A DNA stretch of 64,000 nt, from assembly GCA_002007465.1 (NCBI GenBank), contig LNAC01000109.1, positions 1,148,117-1,212,116 on the forward strand, in the 5' to 3' direction. This document shows, one piece after another, positions 21,711-32,462 of the stretch. Position 1 is the first letter of the stretch. Every line of letters starts with the position of its first letter. Source of the DNA: Ailurus styani. Taxonomy: Eukaryota > Chordata > Mammalia > Carnivora > Ailuridae. The notes beneath the pieces are model-generated. The model was not told where the DNA came from. It searched no databases and saw only the letters and a list, made by a program, of their open reading frames with translations. Position numbers and translations under genes: made by a program.

Positions 21711-22285
21711 AGAGTATTGCCCCTGAGAATGCTCAGCATAACCCAAGTCAAATATGATACAAATAAGCCCTCCCTTCACCATCCTCCACTATCTTATAAG
21801 CCTCTGAGTATCCTCCCAAAATCCAGGCATGAGGGCTCGTCTTGTAAACTGAGATGGGAGCACATTGTTGAGGGTCACACCTTCCAGTCTTCAGTGATGC
21901 TCTTTGCCCAAGGACATGGGCAGCATCAGGAGCAGACAACCAGTAAGGTTGAACAAGGAGAAGCTTTCAGAGAAAATATCTGCTTTTCTCCCCTATGACT
22001 GGAGAGGGTCTGGCTGAGTGGGATTCATCTCGCCTCTCACGTGTCCTTTTCTGGACAGTGTCCCTTCCCTCTTACGGCTTCTTATTCGGGGAAAAGCAGC
22101 ATGAGTGTATGAAAACTAGAGTTACCAGAAGAATGTAATTCTGTATGTGTCTGAACCATCTGGCATTTGTATGCATTAATATTAATTTTAACGACAACCA
22201 TAATAAGATCTGTAGTACAATTCTAATACTAACAATTATCTATGAAGCATCACACAGTGTCAGGTAACTTACATACTTCATCTCT
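21711..22285. other. Unassigned sequence
   Basis: Lies between two parts of the minus-strand L1. 22,125-22,240 is AT-rich and repeat-free (gtatgcattaatattaattt). It may be a further old insertion into the L1, but no family was recognised. Confidence 0.35.
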
Positions 22286-22700
22286 CATGATTTCTTCTGA
22301 TATTTTATGCTTTCATATTTTGCTTTTAGACCTTCAATCCATTTGGAATTTATCCTGGTGTAGACATGAGGCATGGATTGAGGTTTTGTTTTTCCTCCAG
22401 ATGGCTACTCAGTTGACCCAACGCAATTTATGGATCAATTCATTTTTCCCCTGCTGATTTCAAATTCCTCCTTTACCACTTACTAAATGTTTTCATATAT
22501 TTAGATCTGCTTCTGAGCTTTCTATTTGTTTCCGTGGATCTGCATGACCAAACGCCTTACTGTTTTTATTACCGAGGCTTTATGATATGTTTTAATATCT
22601 GCCAAGTGTCTCACACACACTTTTTTGTTTCAAAAGTTGTTGGTATGATCATTATTATTTAAATTTCCATCCAAATTTTAGAATCCTCTTATCTTGCTCC
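22286..22700 (-). mobile_element. L1 ORF2 fragment, reverse
   Basis: 'ccttcaatccatttggaatt', 'agacatgaggcatggattga', 'accgaggctttatgatatg' and 'atgatcattattatttaaat' are antisense ORF2 landmarks collinear with the fragments at 20.5-21.7 kb. Confidence 0.82.
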
Positions 22701-22714
22701 AAATCGGAAATCAT

Positions 22715-22825
22715 TTAAAAATGCAACAGATTTCCATACTCCACCCCAGCCCTACCATATTGGAGTCTTCACGGAAGGAGTCTGGGAGTCTGTGTTTTTA
22801 ATAAGAGCTCCAGACACCAGTCAGC
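22715..22825 (+). mobile_element. MER5/MER20-like hAT fragment
   Basis: 'ccataccaccccagccc'-like and 'gtctgtgttttta', 'ataagagctccagacacc' resemble the 3' half of a MER5-type element. Incomplete. Confidence 0.45.
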
Positions 22826-24404
22826 CGCCCAGCAGGTGGGAACCATGACTTGGAAAAGCGGATGCTCGGAACGGCCAAGGGGCATTGCAACTCACCAGGT
22901 GACAGCCTGACAGGTACACGTGGCGTCTGATCACAGCAGGAACAGTGGATCTCCGGGAACTTGCCCAAGGCCTGGCAATGATGACACTCAATGCGTCTGT
23001 GCTTGATAAATTAATAGACAGAAGAATGAACACAGACAGAACTGACACCTCTCATGGAAAGGGCCCCTGGAGGGTTTGTAGGGAAACCCCTGCCAGCCCA
23101 GACACGATGACAGAGATCGACCAAGCAAAAGAAGCGGAAGAAGAAATGCCTTCCATGAAGGCACCAGCAGAGTCAGGAGAGGGGAGGTCAAGAGGGCGGA
23201 AAAGAAGGCAAGCAAGTGATCCACAAGCCTAGAGATAACTCTCATACCTGTGGTCTTGCCTTTGCCCAAGTGATGGAGGCAGATGCCACAGCTTGAGGCT
23301 TGGGTGGAGGGAGCGAAGGAAAGGTTAGAGGAGCTGTGCGAAGTGAGCAGTTCGTGCAAGCGGACAATTAACGATGGCCAGGACTGGCCTCCGGGGCAGA
23401 GGCAGGTCATTCCTTCAGAGACAAAATGGCTCCTGATGCTGGGAAGACGCATTTGCCCCAGAAGTGCCCCCAACAGTCAGAGGCTTCTTGAGGCACCTGG
23501 TTTGGGGTCGGATACTCAAAGAAGGGGATCTATCTATCTTGGGCTCTCTTCCCCCCACCTGCCTGAGCTCATAAAGAAAATAAAATTCCTATCCAACTTC
23601 TTACCTGTCCCAAAGCATGCTCTATTTGAAGGAGCATCAGCCCACCTTCCTCCTCCTTTCTTAGCTCCTCCCCTTTCAAAGTGCTGATCATCTGAAAGCA
23701 GATTTTCCTTGGGAAGAAGTCAATGTGGACACCGAAGAAGGAGAGACCGAGAGCCTATAGGCACTTTGGGCAGCCGAAAAGAGCCAGGTTGGACCAATGG
23801 AGGCACGAAGGTGACCTTCAATCCGCCCATCTCGCAGGAACGTGCTGGCATGGCTTTTATTCATTTTTACAGCTGAGCAGGTAGGCGCTTGGCCAGAGTC
23901 ACCAAAACATGTGTACGTGGAAGGCGTGCCAACGGTACAGAAACCTCTCCAAGCCTCTCCGGCAAACGCAAGCTTCTTGTGCCTCGTAAAATCTTCACAC
24001 CACACAGAAGGAATCAGCGGCTGCCACACGTCTTTGTGGGGACTGGGGGTGGGCTGGGAAGCTCAAGCCACCATCTGGGAGCTTGCTATGTTGTCTTCTG
24101 CTTTAGGGAACTGTCTCCCAACCTTCTCGTAGTCTCTGCCATGAAAGAAATAGTACATCCCCTAACTGTGTCTGTCAATATCCAATCATGTATGTCACCA
24201 TGGCATTGTGACAATGACATGGGGACAGAAGACACCAATGTCTCGTCTTGTTTGGCCATCGATCATGGGTCTTAGATTCCTCTCAGCCAGAGGCACCATT
24301 CATTCATACAAGCCAGGCCTTGGTTAATCGGGGCAAATACACTTGTAAAAGTAGGGGCTGGTCCATGAAACTATCCAGTGGCCTGGAGGCTACTGCAGTC
24401 TTGA
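22826..24404. other. Unassigned sequence
   Basis: About 1.6 kb of medium-GC sequence. Open frames (for example 22,988-23,473 minus and 23,283-23,687 plus) overlap on opposite strands and show no recognisable domain. No repeat was recognised. Confidence 0.4.
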
Positions 24405-24598
24405 TCAGAGTTTCTCAGAGGGTGGGCTCCCAAAATAGCAGCATTGGTATTACATGGGAACTTGTGAAAAATGCAGATTCTCACGTCCCACCCAGAACAA
24501 CTGAATGGGAAACTCTGGGGGTGGGGCTTAGCAATCGGTGTTTTAACAAGGCCTCCAGGAGATGGTGACGTGCTCTCCAATTTGAGAACCACCTATCT
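24405..24598 (+). mobile_element. MER5A (hAT-Charlie MITE), near full length
   Basis: 'cagagtttctcagagggtgg', 'cagcattggtattacatggg', 'gggggtggggcttagcaat', 'gtgttttaacaaggcctcca' and terminal 'aatttgagaaccacct' reproduce the whole MER5A order, with inverted ends (gtttctcag / tgagaacc). Confidence 0.93.
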
Positions 24599-25284
24599 GC
24601 ACAGCATAATAGAAGCTTGTCCTAAAATTCCCTTTAAAGCTTCAGGAAGAGATCCTTATCCTGGGAGTAAGGAAGAGCCAGGACAGACAGTCCAACCAGA
24701 TCCGCCGTCTGTGGGCCGTGCAGGTCCCCACTGGCAAGGGCCACACTGCCCTCTGCACAGACTTCCCCTCCCCAGCCCAATGGGACTGGGAGCAAGACAA
24801 CCCTGCCACAGGGTTGTCATTAGTATTCAAGTGAGAAACAGAGGAACAGTGTTCCTGGAGCTCTCTTTGGCCCATTAGAACCTCTGCGAGGCCTTTCTGG
24901 AATTGACCTACAGACACAGATCGTTCTACACTAGACGCATGCTCAGATAAGCAAAATGCCAAGTCACAATGGGCCACCAACATTCTTTCCTTGCTGGAGG
25001 CTGGCTGGACCTTCCAGCTTCCTGACCAGCCAGCAACGTCAGGATAGCTGAGCTGTGTCTGGGGAGCGGGAGGATCACCCGCCAGCCTTCGATCTGTACT
25101 TTTGCAGCTGGAGAACATTCAAGGTAAAGGACCATAGGCTGCTTAGAAAGAGAAGAGGTGTACATTTTGTAGTTTAGCCGGACACGCTAAGAGCTAACTC
25201 TTACAGGGTGCTCACCAGGTGTGAGCACTGAGCCTCCCACACTCTCTCCTGGTGTTCCCACAATAGCTAAAAACCCTAAGGGGC
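24599..25284. other. Unassigned sequence
   Basis: No gene is recognised. A 158-codon minus-strand open frame (24,642-25,118) has no known domain. Confidence 0.4.
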
Positions 25285-25400
25285 TTCATTATGCCCATTG
25301 TACAGATAAAGTGACTGAGACATAGCAAGGTTGAAGGATTTGTCCAAAGCTGCGCAAATAGAAAACGTTGAAATCAAAATTTGAGCTGCAGTGTTCAGAC
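25285..25400 (-). mobile_element. MIR fragment, reverse
   Basis: 'gcccattgtacagataaagt', 'gactgagacatagcaaggtt' and 'gtccaaagctgcgcaaatag' match the reverse MIR core. Confidence 0.75.
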
Positions 25401-25460
25401 AGCAAAGCCTGCCTGCAACTCTCACGGCCCTCTTAGGAAAAAAAAAAAAGAATTTATGTA

Positions 25461-25782
25461 TACAGAGTTGACCTTTGAACAACACAAGTTTGAACTGTGT
25501 GGCTAGGCTTACATGTGGATCTTTTTTGATGATCACAGTGCAATATTTTCTCTTCCTTATGATTTTCTTAATGACGTCTTCTTTTCCTTAGCTTACTTTA
25601 TTATAAGAATACAGTCTCTAACACATATAACACGCAAAATATGCTTATGTTATCAGGACATCTTCTGGTCATCAGTAGGCTATAAGTAAAGTTTTGGGGG
25701 AGCCCAAGTTAGATGTGGATTTTCAACCGTGGAGGGGGTCAGCGCCTCTAACCCCTGCATGTTCAAGAAACAAACGTGTAGA
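25461..25782 (+). mobile_element. Tigger-like (TcMar) non-autonomous DNA transposon
   Basis: The left end 'acagagttgacctttgaaca', 'acacaagtttgaactgtgtg', the AT-rich middle with 'ttcttttccttagcttactt', 'agtaaagttttgggggag' and the right end 'cccctgcatgttcaagaaac' match a well-known Tigger-related family with inverted termini. Confidence 0.85.
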
Positions 25783-26243
25783 TTGGGGTGAGTGCGTATA
25801 TAATTGGGGAGGGGTTTATGGATCACAGTTCTTCACAGATAACCTTTTTGGTTGCTTCTTGATAATCCTGGGGTAAACACTCCTTGAGGGAGTGCAAGGA
25901 AGCAGTAAGGGAGACATTGCTAACCCTAATCAGAAATGCAAATGTGCGGGTTCAGACCAGGTAGACTAGATGACTGGAGTGAGGATCTGGGCCTATTTGG
26001 GAGATACGGTAAGAAGCCCTTACATACAGGGCATGCACAGCACAGAGATGAGCCCTGGCAAAGGAGGACAACCACCTCCTTCATTAAGTCGTTTAAAGTA
26101 TAATTACATTCAGCATATAACTGGAGAAGAAAGTGCTGCCCCTCCACGCAATTCTGGGCTCTTGACAGTGATGAACTGTGCAACCTGTGAGCAATTATTT
26201 AAATATTCAACACTTTGCATGCATGACTGGATCAGCACTCTAA
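25783..26243. other. Unassigned sequence
   Basis: No gene or firm repeat. 'gcaattatttaaatattc' near 26,190 is AT-rich and repeat-free. Confidence 0.35.
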
Positions 26244-26390
26244 TCAGAATCATAGGAACATGGAATTTGGGGATGGAACAGACCTTAGAGGCCATATAAT
26301 TCAATCCCTTGATTTTCACAGAGAATTAAGTGGAGGTCCAGAGAGTTCCTGTTATTTTCCTAAGGTCCCTGGGATAGGAATCCAAACCCT
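26244..26390 (-). mobile_element. Ancient repeat (MIR/L2-era family)
   Basis: 'ggaatttggggatggaaca', 'gaccttagaggccatataat', 'tcagag-like' and 'ggtccagagagttcctg' resemble a common ancient mammalian interspersed repeat. The family is uncertain. Confidence 0.45.
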
Positions 26391-27040
26391 TCACCCCTTG
26401 ATCCTTAGTTTCATATCATTTTAAAAAACAGGGCTGGAAGAGCTGAAACCTTGCTGTTGGATCATTGTTTGATCTGATGCAATCATCCTACGGTTGAATG
26501 AAAACACGGGTTTGCTGTATAGATGTCCAAGTCACAAGTTACGCTGCTTTGATTCTGTTCACAAAGGTTTAGAAAATACGCCAAGGGTGGAACCCTATAA
26601 ATGGAGCCCTATAATACATACTGATGGGAACAAGAACACTTAATTTTTACAAAACCTTTGCTACCTGGAATATGTAACAAAATATAAACAGCCTTTATCC
26701 CTCTTTATTTTGCAAAAACCTATGTCTTCAGATCTTAATAAGTTGCTCCATCTCAGTTTGTATATTTCTATTCTTGCAACTTCATGTGTATTCGCTAGAG
26801 TGCTAGTTGACATTCTGCAGATAGGACCATGACAAAGAGAAGAATGAGAGCTGATCATGTCTCAGTGTTTCCTGGCTCCGCAACACACAAAATTTTCCTG
26901 GGGCTGGGGTTTTTATATTCAAAAATAGACATGTCAACTTGTTAATGAAGTTAATCAAGACAAGACTGCTGATCTATTTCAGTAGATGTATGTCCATTCT
27001 GCCTTAAAAACTGCCACAAAGACTTTTAAAAATAACAATG
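26391..27040. other. Unassigned, partly AT-rich sequence
   Basis: 'ggatcattgtttgatctgat' (SOX-like ATTGT and TTTGAT) near 26,460 and 'cgctgctttgattctgttca' near 26,545 give it a conserved-element texture, but nothing firm. Confidence 0.3.
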
Positions 27041-27041
27041 C

Positions 27042-27063
27042 ACCACACGGTTGAGGCTGTGGT
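27042..27063. promoter_or_regulatory. Inverted pair of RUNX-like sites
   Basis: ACCACA (27,042-27,047) and TGTGGT (27,058-27,063) are the two strands of the RUNX core, arranged as an inverted pair 10 bases apart. Binding is not shown. Confidence 0.3.
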
Positions 27064-27574
27064 CACATGGATGTGCTCATGTACTATTAATGGAAGTGTA
27101 AGGTGGTCCATCCACAACAACATACTATCACTGAAGTGCCATTAATCAAGAAGCACTCATTGGAAGAGTTGAGCTTTCAGCCAAGTCTCAAAGAATGTAA
27201 CAGGCTTGGAGGAGAAGAGAAGGGCAAAGAGTCAAAACAGATAGAGGCAGAAGTGGAAGAGAGATTGCTGAGTTCCCCGACTCATCCCCCTTCTTCCATC
27301 CTCAAATCCATTAGGGCAGCAGCTTCAAATCCCTCTCTAACTCTGCCCTTCTGCCTCCCTCTTCCTCTTCCTTGTTTTAAGGAACACCATGATTACAGAG
27401 GGCTCACCTGTAAGATCCAAAATAATCTCGCCATCTCAAGATTCTCAATATGATTAATAACATCTACAAATCTCTTTGCCAAGTAAGGGAACACTCACAG
27501 GTCTGGGGCATTAACACTGTGGATGTCTTTGGGAGGCATTACTCTGCCCCCCCCCCATCTTAACCTACTACCAT
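27064..27574. other. Unassigned sequence
   Basis: A pyrimidine-rich tract (27,290-27,380) and an eleven-C run near 27,547-27,557 are visible. A 116-codon open frame (27,103-27,453) has no recognisable domain. Confidence 0.4.
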
Positions 27575-27725
27575 GTCTCTATTTCCTCATCTGTGACATG
27601 GGTTTCATAATATGCTATCCACTTCATAGGGTTGTTGGGAGGATTAAATTAAACTTAGTATTTCTCAAGTGCCAAGAACAGGGGCTGGCACCTGGTAAAA
27701 ACTCAGAAGTGTATTTTCCATTTCT
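27575..27725 (+). mobile_element. MIR fragment
   Basis: 'tatttcctcatctgtgacat', 'agggttgttgggaggattaa' and 'ggctggcacctggtaaaaac' are MIR core and 3' landmarks. Confidence 0.85.
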
Positions 27726-27782
27726 ATCTGCCCATCTGAACAAATTGGTAGAATTCACTCCTTCACCCCTGGACTCCTTAGG

Positions 27783-27965
27783 ACAGTGGTTTTCAGATTT
27801 TCTTGAATGCGACTCACGATAAAAATACACTTTAAATCATGACCTAGTACACCCAAAGATTTCTGTATTTATGCAACTAAAATCAGTATTTCACAAACAA
27901 AACTAACCCCTCTATGTGTAATGGATTCTGATATATTCCTTTCTGTTTTCATGCAACGAAATAAG
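27783..27965 (+). mobile_element. hAT-type non-autonomous element
   Basis: It starts 'acagtggttttcagattttc' (a hAT-Charlie-like terminal word), then 'atgacctagtacacccaaag' and 'aatggattctgatatattcc', in the order of an ancient MER-type hAT element. Exact family uncertain. Confidence 0.6.
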
Positions 27966-28200
27966 CCAGTGGGAGCCTAGTTAAGGCTGGCACCCTGGCA
28001 TCCAAACTCAGCATCTTTTCTTTTTTCCACCTGGTGCAATGAACACCCAGCAGAAGCTATTTCAAGACTGCAGACACCTTGCTGTTTCTTTGGGAGGTCC
28101 TGCTCTTCCCAGTTAAGTTGGGAAAACTGAAAGGAGAGAACTGGAAAATCAGGGCCATCACTTCCCTTGCAGACTTCCGCCCTCATCTGTCAGCATCCAA
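27966..28200. other. Unassigned sequence
   Basis: Unique-looking sequence with no gene or repeat recognised. Confidence 0.4.
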
Positions 28201-28645
28201 AATCTTGTGATCATTTAGTGGCTTTAAGGAAGCCGACAAGCTTTAATTTGTCAACCTTCTTGTGTTAACGCTGGAGAGCACCTAATTGCCCTGTCCTCCT
28301 TATTCACGCCGCGTGACCGTGGTGAGTTGCCGCTGGCTCATCACATCGACAAGGTTTCTGTGACAGCTTCTCTTGTCCACGCATAACCAAATCTGGGGAG
28401 GCTGTCATTCGATTTGACAAAGTGACAAGACAGCACTGTCAATCTCCCAGATGAGTGAGGGAACGCAGTGACTGACAAAATCTAAGGGTCACTACAAATC
28501 TGATCGTCACTGCGTCGAGGCTGACAGCTGATGAAGCATTCCTCCAATGGTTCAAAGCCTACACATTTCTCACCTCAACTGGTCTGAGAAATATGTAAAG
28601 GTGACTGACATGCGTGTGTATTTCACCTGGGATATGACAGGCCCT
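28201..28645. promoter_or_regulatory. TGACAG/TGACA site cluster (candidate TALE-homeodomain element)
   Basis: Between 28,361 and 28,640 there are nine TGACA/TGTCA pentamers. Five are the full TGACAG or CTGTCA hexamer (28,361; 28,402; 28,436; 28,522; 28,635); the others are at 28,415, 28,423, 28,473 and 28,606. A tenth TGTCA lies at 28,249. By chance about 0.5 would be expected in 280 bases. TGACAG is the known core for MEIS/PREP/TGIF homeodomains. No repeat signature is seen. Regulatory function is inferred. Confidence 0.45.
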
Positions 28646-28950
28646 GCCAAGGCTTTTAAAGCATCTTTCTGCTGCCACTGAGGAAGTGGCCAATGTGGTC
28701 ACCCCTCAACTTTGCCTATGGCTCTCCAGGTCACTTGACAAGACTGTGAGCTCCCCCGATTCCCAGGTGCCCAGGGTGTGATATCTGAGGGAGCCTTAAA
28801 CACCCAACCCCAGTCCATAATGGCACATAACACCCAAGGACACTCAAGCGTAGACACCTGAGGGTGGACAGATAGGACTGATACTAATCACGGGAATGGG
28901 TCTCACTTAGAGTTAGATTATGTCAACATACATACAACATAACAAGTATA
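28646..28950. other. Unassigned sequence
   Basis: Nothing recognisable; C-rich near 28,800. Confidence 0.4.
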
Positions 28951-29128
28951 GTCAGTCATTCTCAACCTTGGCTGCACTCTAGAATCCTCTAGGAGCTTTT
29001 AAGGAGTATCCCATGTCTGGGCCCAACCTCCAGATTCTGATTTTGTTGATCTGCGGAAGAGTCTGGCCTGCAAGGCATTCAATATTTTATAAAAGTTCCA
29101 AAAGACTGTGTTGCACCACTGAGGTTAA
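28951..29128 (+). mobile_element. MER20 (hAT MITE)
   Basis: 'gtcattctcaaccttggctg', 'cactctagaatcctctagga' and 'ggcccaacctccagattctg', ending 'tgcaccactgaggttaaga', match MER20 from end to end. The inverted ends are partly decayed. Confidence 0.9.
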
Positions 29129-29372
29129 GAAACCCCTTGAGCTTGACTGCCTGGGTTCAAGTCCAGATGCTACCAGTTACTAATTGTGTAACCTGGGGCA
29201 AATTATTGCATTTTCCTTGGCCTTGGTTTCCTCATCTATTAAAAAAAATAGGGAATGATGATAATAATACTTCGTTCCTAGCGTTCCAGGGTTTCAATGA
29301 GTTGTTAGATATAAGGCCTTACTACATTGCCTGAGAGAACTCTCCTTCCTGATAAATAAATGTTAGCTATTC
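29129..29372 (+). mobile_element. MIR, near full length
   Basis: 'gcctgggttcaagtccagat', 'actaattgtgtaacctgggg', 'ttggtttcctcatctatt', 'tgataataatacttcg' and 'aataaatgttagctatt' are in MIR order. One of the most complete MIRs here. Confidence 0.92.
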
Positions 29373-29559
29373 CTGTTATTTCAACATTTCTTATACTTAA
29401 AAAGGTTCAAAAGGAAGAACTGACCAAATTATATGATATTGAGCTTCTCTTCATGGTCTTTTCTCTAATATGGAATGTGAGAGAGAAAAGAAAGAATAAC
29501 TCTGAGGTGCTTGGCCTAAGCAACTGGAAGGTGCTTTGCTCTGCCTCATTTTGCCTTTT

Positions 29560-29700
29560 CCAATCCTTGTACTATTCCCATTATACAGATGAAAAAACTG
29601 AGGCTCTAAGGGGTTGAATAACTGGTACAAGATCAGAAGGGCTTGGAGAAGAGCCAACTTAAGAGTCTGACTCTGATATTTCTACCTCCAAAGTCCACAT
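29560..29700 (-). mobile_element. MIR fragment, reverse
   Basis: 'cccattatacagatgaaaaa', 'actgaggctctaaggggttg' and 'taactggtacaagatcag' match the reverse MIR core. Confidence 0.8.
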
Positions 29701-31689
29701 TTTCTTCCCACTCACTCATACTGAGTTCCCAGGTGGATATGAATCTGGTCTTAAAAATGATGAATATGGGTAAGAGGACATGAGAAAAAGAACACTCCAG
29801 TTGGATAGGAGTCATGGATACAAGACGAACTCAAGGTCCTTCATGCCTTAACAGTCTATGATTTTGAGATAAGAGAGTACTCTACCAGCACAACAAGCAG
29901 GCCTAGCTAGAGCAAAGGGCCCTCAAGCAGAGAGGCGCGTGCACCCAGCCAGAGAACACACTAGTGAAGAGCCCAATGGTTGCAGACCTGGGAATCTGCA
30001 CAGTATACTGCAGGGAAATGAATGTGTAGCTCTGTTGAAAATCCTTATTAAATTCTGTTTAAATGTGTGATATTAAGTCTTGCAAACTGCAAAAAATCGC
30101 AATGTGAGAAATTATATAGCGTGGATGATCCATTTTCTTACACAAAGAGATTGCAAGAAAAAAAACACAAAAAGGGGGTGAAGACAGTGAAGATTAAAAC
30201 ACCAGATGTGATGATTGGTTTTTATAGAATCCTGATTCAAACAGCTGAAACACACACACACTCATACATGCGTGCACATGCACACGCATGCACACGCAAG
30301 ACAAAATCATGGAAATGTGGGTGCTGACTGGATATTCGAGGAACTAATGAATCCTTCCTTTGAGTACATTATAGACTAGTGAGCATATATAATGAGGTAA
30401 GTCATATATCTGAATTTTATAAGACAAGGGTAAGTAGTGATCAAAGTTCCATAGAGGAAATCCATTAAATGGCGTGCTGAGGAAGGAGTGTAGTGTGAGA
30501 ACAAGGAAGAGGGAAGCTTCCATTGGGTGAGCCACATCTGAGCACAAACTGAGCCAGACCCTTCCCTGATGCCTCTTCTAACCAGCAGTGGCTTTCAGAC
30601 TATGCTTGGCTGAACCCAGGGATCCCTACTCAGGGCCATGTTGTTGCCAGAGATACAAGCTGAATGTGGGACTTCTTTAACTAGAATAGCTCAGCTCTTT
30701 CAGTCTCCTGGGGAGATTTCAGTTGGAGAACATGCGTAACTGAAAAGAACCTTGAACACCCCTGATCTGTGGGCATCCTGGTTAGGCCCACCCCCAGCAA
30801 GCTGCCCTTAACTCTTTCAGATAATCCTGTCTACAGTTAAGGGTTTTGCTGAGAGTGGAAGAAGGCCTACTTTTTTTGTGAGCTGAGAGCACAGACACCA
30901 GCCAGCTACAGTTCAGCTGAAATCCCTGACTCAAGTCATACACAGCACATTAAACTAGAAGTGCACACTCTACTTTGCCTTATTAAAAAGGACACTGGAG
31001 CAGATAAATTTTATTGTAGTAAGTCTCATCATTAACAAATGGCAGTCATATATATGCATGGTAAAGCTGATGATTATATACTGTTTCTACTATTTATTGG
31101 GCCAATGAGAAGGACATAATACAAAACCAAGAGCTGCATCCAGATGTGCGGATCCTGGAGTGAAGGTCCCGGAATCATCTCCAAGCTGAAAGCAGCTGCT
31201 AAGGAAATTGGAATTTTTGGAAACACGGAAATGTCCCTCCAGGTTAGACCTCGATAGCAACGATATGGTAAGGCAAGAGGGGGTGCAGAAAGCTCCATCC
31301 CAACATCACCACTGTGAACCCCTACTTCAGAGACCCAGAGCCTAAGCCACCATCCAGAAACCAAGGCAGTGAGCTCCCTCTCTAATGTAAAATCTCCTTC
31401 CTTAGCCAGCCAGAGCTCCTCTGCTTCCCCTTACCCACCCCTTTGTCTTCCTCACTTCTCTTTCTCTGTCCTCGAGAAATTCACCTCCTCACAATACTCA
31501 TTCCCAAGAGGCTCCTTCAAAAGTGAAATAACCGTGGTCAAACGTATCTGGGGAAAAGCTAAGTATAATGTGCCTCCTTTTAACGATCCCTACCATCTTT
31601 GCTCTGTATAAGGGACACATAGCTTTGTCTCCCCAGTATCCCTGGCTCTTCTGGAAAGGGCCATTCTCCATCTTTCCCCTTTCTGTAGC
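29701..31689. other. Unassigned sequence
   Basis: About 2 kb with no gene and no firm repeat, apart from an interrupted CA tract at 30,248-30,298. The open frames (up to about 96 codons) show no known domain. 30,060-30,240 is A-rich and could be old LINE sequence. Confidence 0.35.
30248..30298 (+). repeat. Interrupted (CA)n tract
   Basis: CA repeats with TA, TG and CG interruptions, degenerate and probably stable in length. Confidence 0.8.
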
Positions 31690-32010
31690 TCCTCGGGGAG
31701 CAGCCATTTTGTTCAATATGCTGAGGGCACTCTTAGCTGCAGCTGATTGGTCTAAGAGTAAGCATCTGACCTCAGCTTGGCCAATCACAATTCTTTTCTT
31801 AGACTCCACCTACTACCCACGTTTGATTGGTCCCAGGGTGGGTAATTGATTCAAATTAAGCCAGTATTAGTACTGGGAATTCGGGAAGGAAATTGAGATG
31901 TCAGAGCTTTTCTGGTGCTTGAAACTGTAAGCTGTAAAGCCCTGAAATCTTCCATCACTACCTTTCCCACCTTGACTACAGAGTGGGAAGAGAAGAGGCT
32001 CAGATGTGAG
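31690..32010 (+). mobile_element. LTR-like relic, family uncertain
   Basis: 'cagctgattggtctaagag', 'cctcagcttggccaatcaca', 'gggaattcgggaaggaaatt' and 'gcttgaaactgtaagctgta' resemble a mammalian solo LTR (CCAAT-box-rich 5' half). A related arrangement occurs at 59,560. No internal region is visible. Confidence 0.5.
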
Positions 32011-32344
32011 GGGTGGGGATTTGCATAATGAAACAAATGCTCTGGAAAGAACAGAGACGGGAGACAGAGTCTGGGGAGACTTTAGGTGTGCACATGCTCT
32101 CTCTCAAACAAATAAGTAAATACTTAAAAAAAGATGCACACAAACACACACACAGACAAAGGGGGCAGAAAGTGGGTCTATAAAAAATTGCACAATATGC
32201 CCATGAAAACTTTGCCCTAAGTGTGCAGAGGAAAAGTTTACCTGAGAAATCAGTTGATCGCCGGAAACAGAAGAAATGTTTAGAATGTGTCAATTTTGTG
32301 TTCTTAATTTTAAACAAGAAACTTCATAAATCACATTTTCTTTT
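32011..32344. other. Unassigned sequence
   Basis: Contains an A-rich/CA segment (32,105-32,160) that could be the decayed tail of a SINE. Nothing firm. Confidence 0.35.
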
Positions 32345-32462
32345 CGTTTTTAATGAAATTTCTTATTTGAATTCCAGTATAGTTAACATACAGTGTTCTA
32401 TTAGTTTCAGGTGTACAATAGAGTGACAATTCCATACATTACTCCATACTCATCATGACAAG
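32345..32462 (-). mobile_element. L1 3' end, reverse
   Basis: 'cagtatagttaacatacagt', 'gttctattagtttcaggtgt', 'acaatagagtgacaattcca' and 'catcatgacaagtgcactct' are the antisense extreme 3' UTR of a carnivore L1, truncated after about 118 bases. Confidence 0.88.

Noticed and set aside
21711..22285. Possible unknown transposon inside the L1
   Set aside because: No terminal repeats or target-site duplications were visible, so it is left unassigned and only mentioned in the L1 finding.
30248..30298. Possible young CA microsatellite
   Set aside because: Too many interruptions to be an active repeat; kept only as a degenerate tract.
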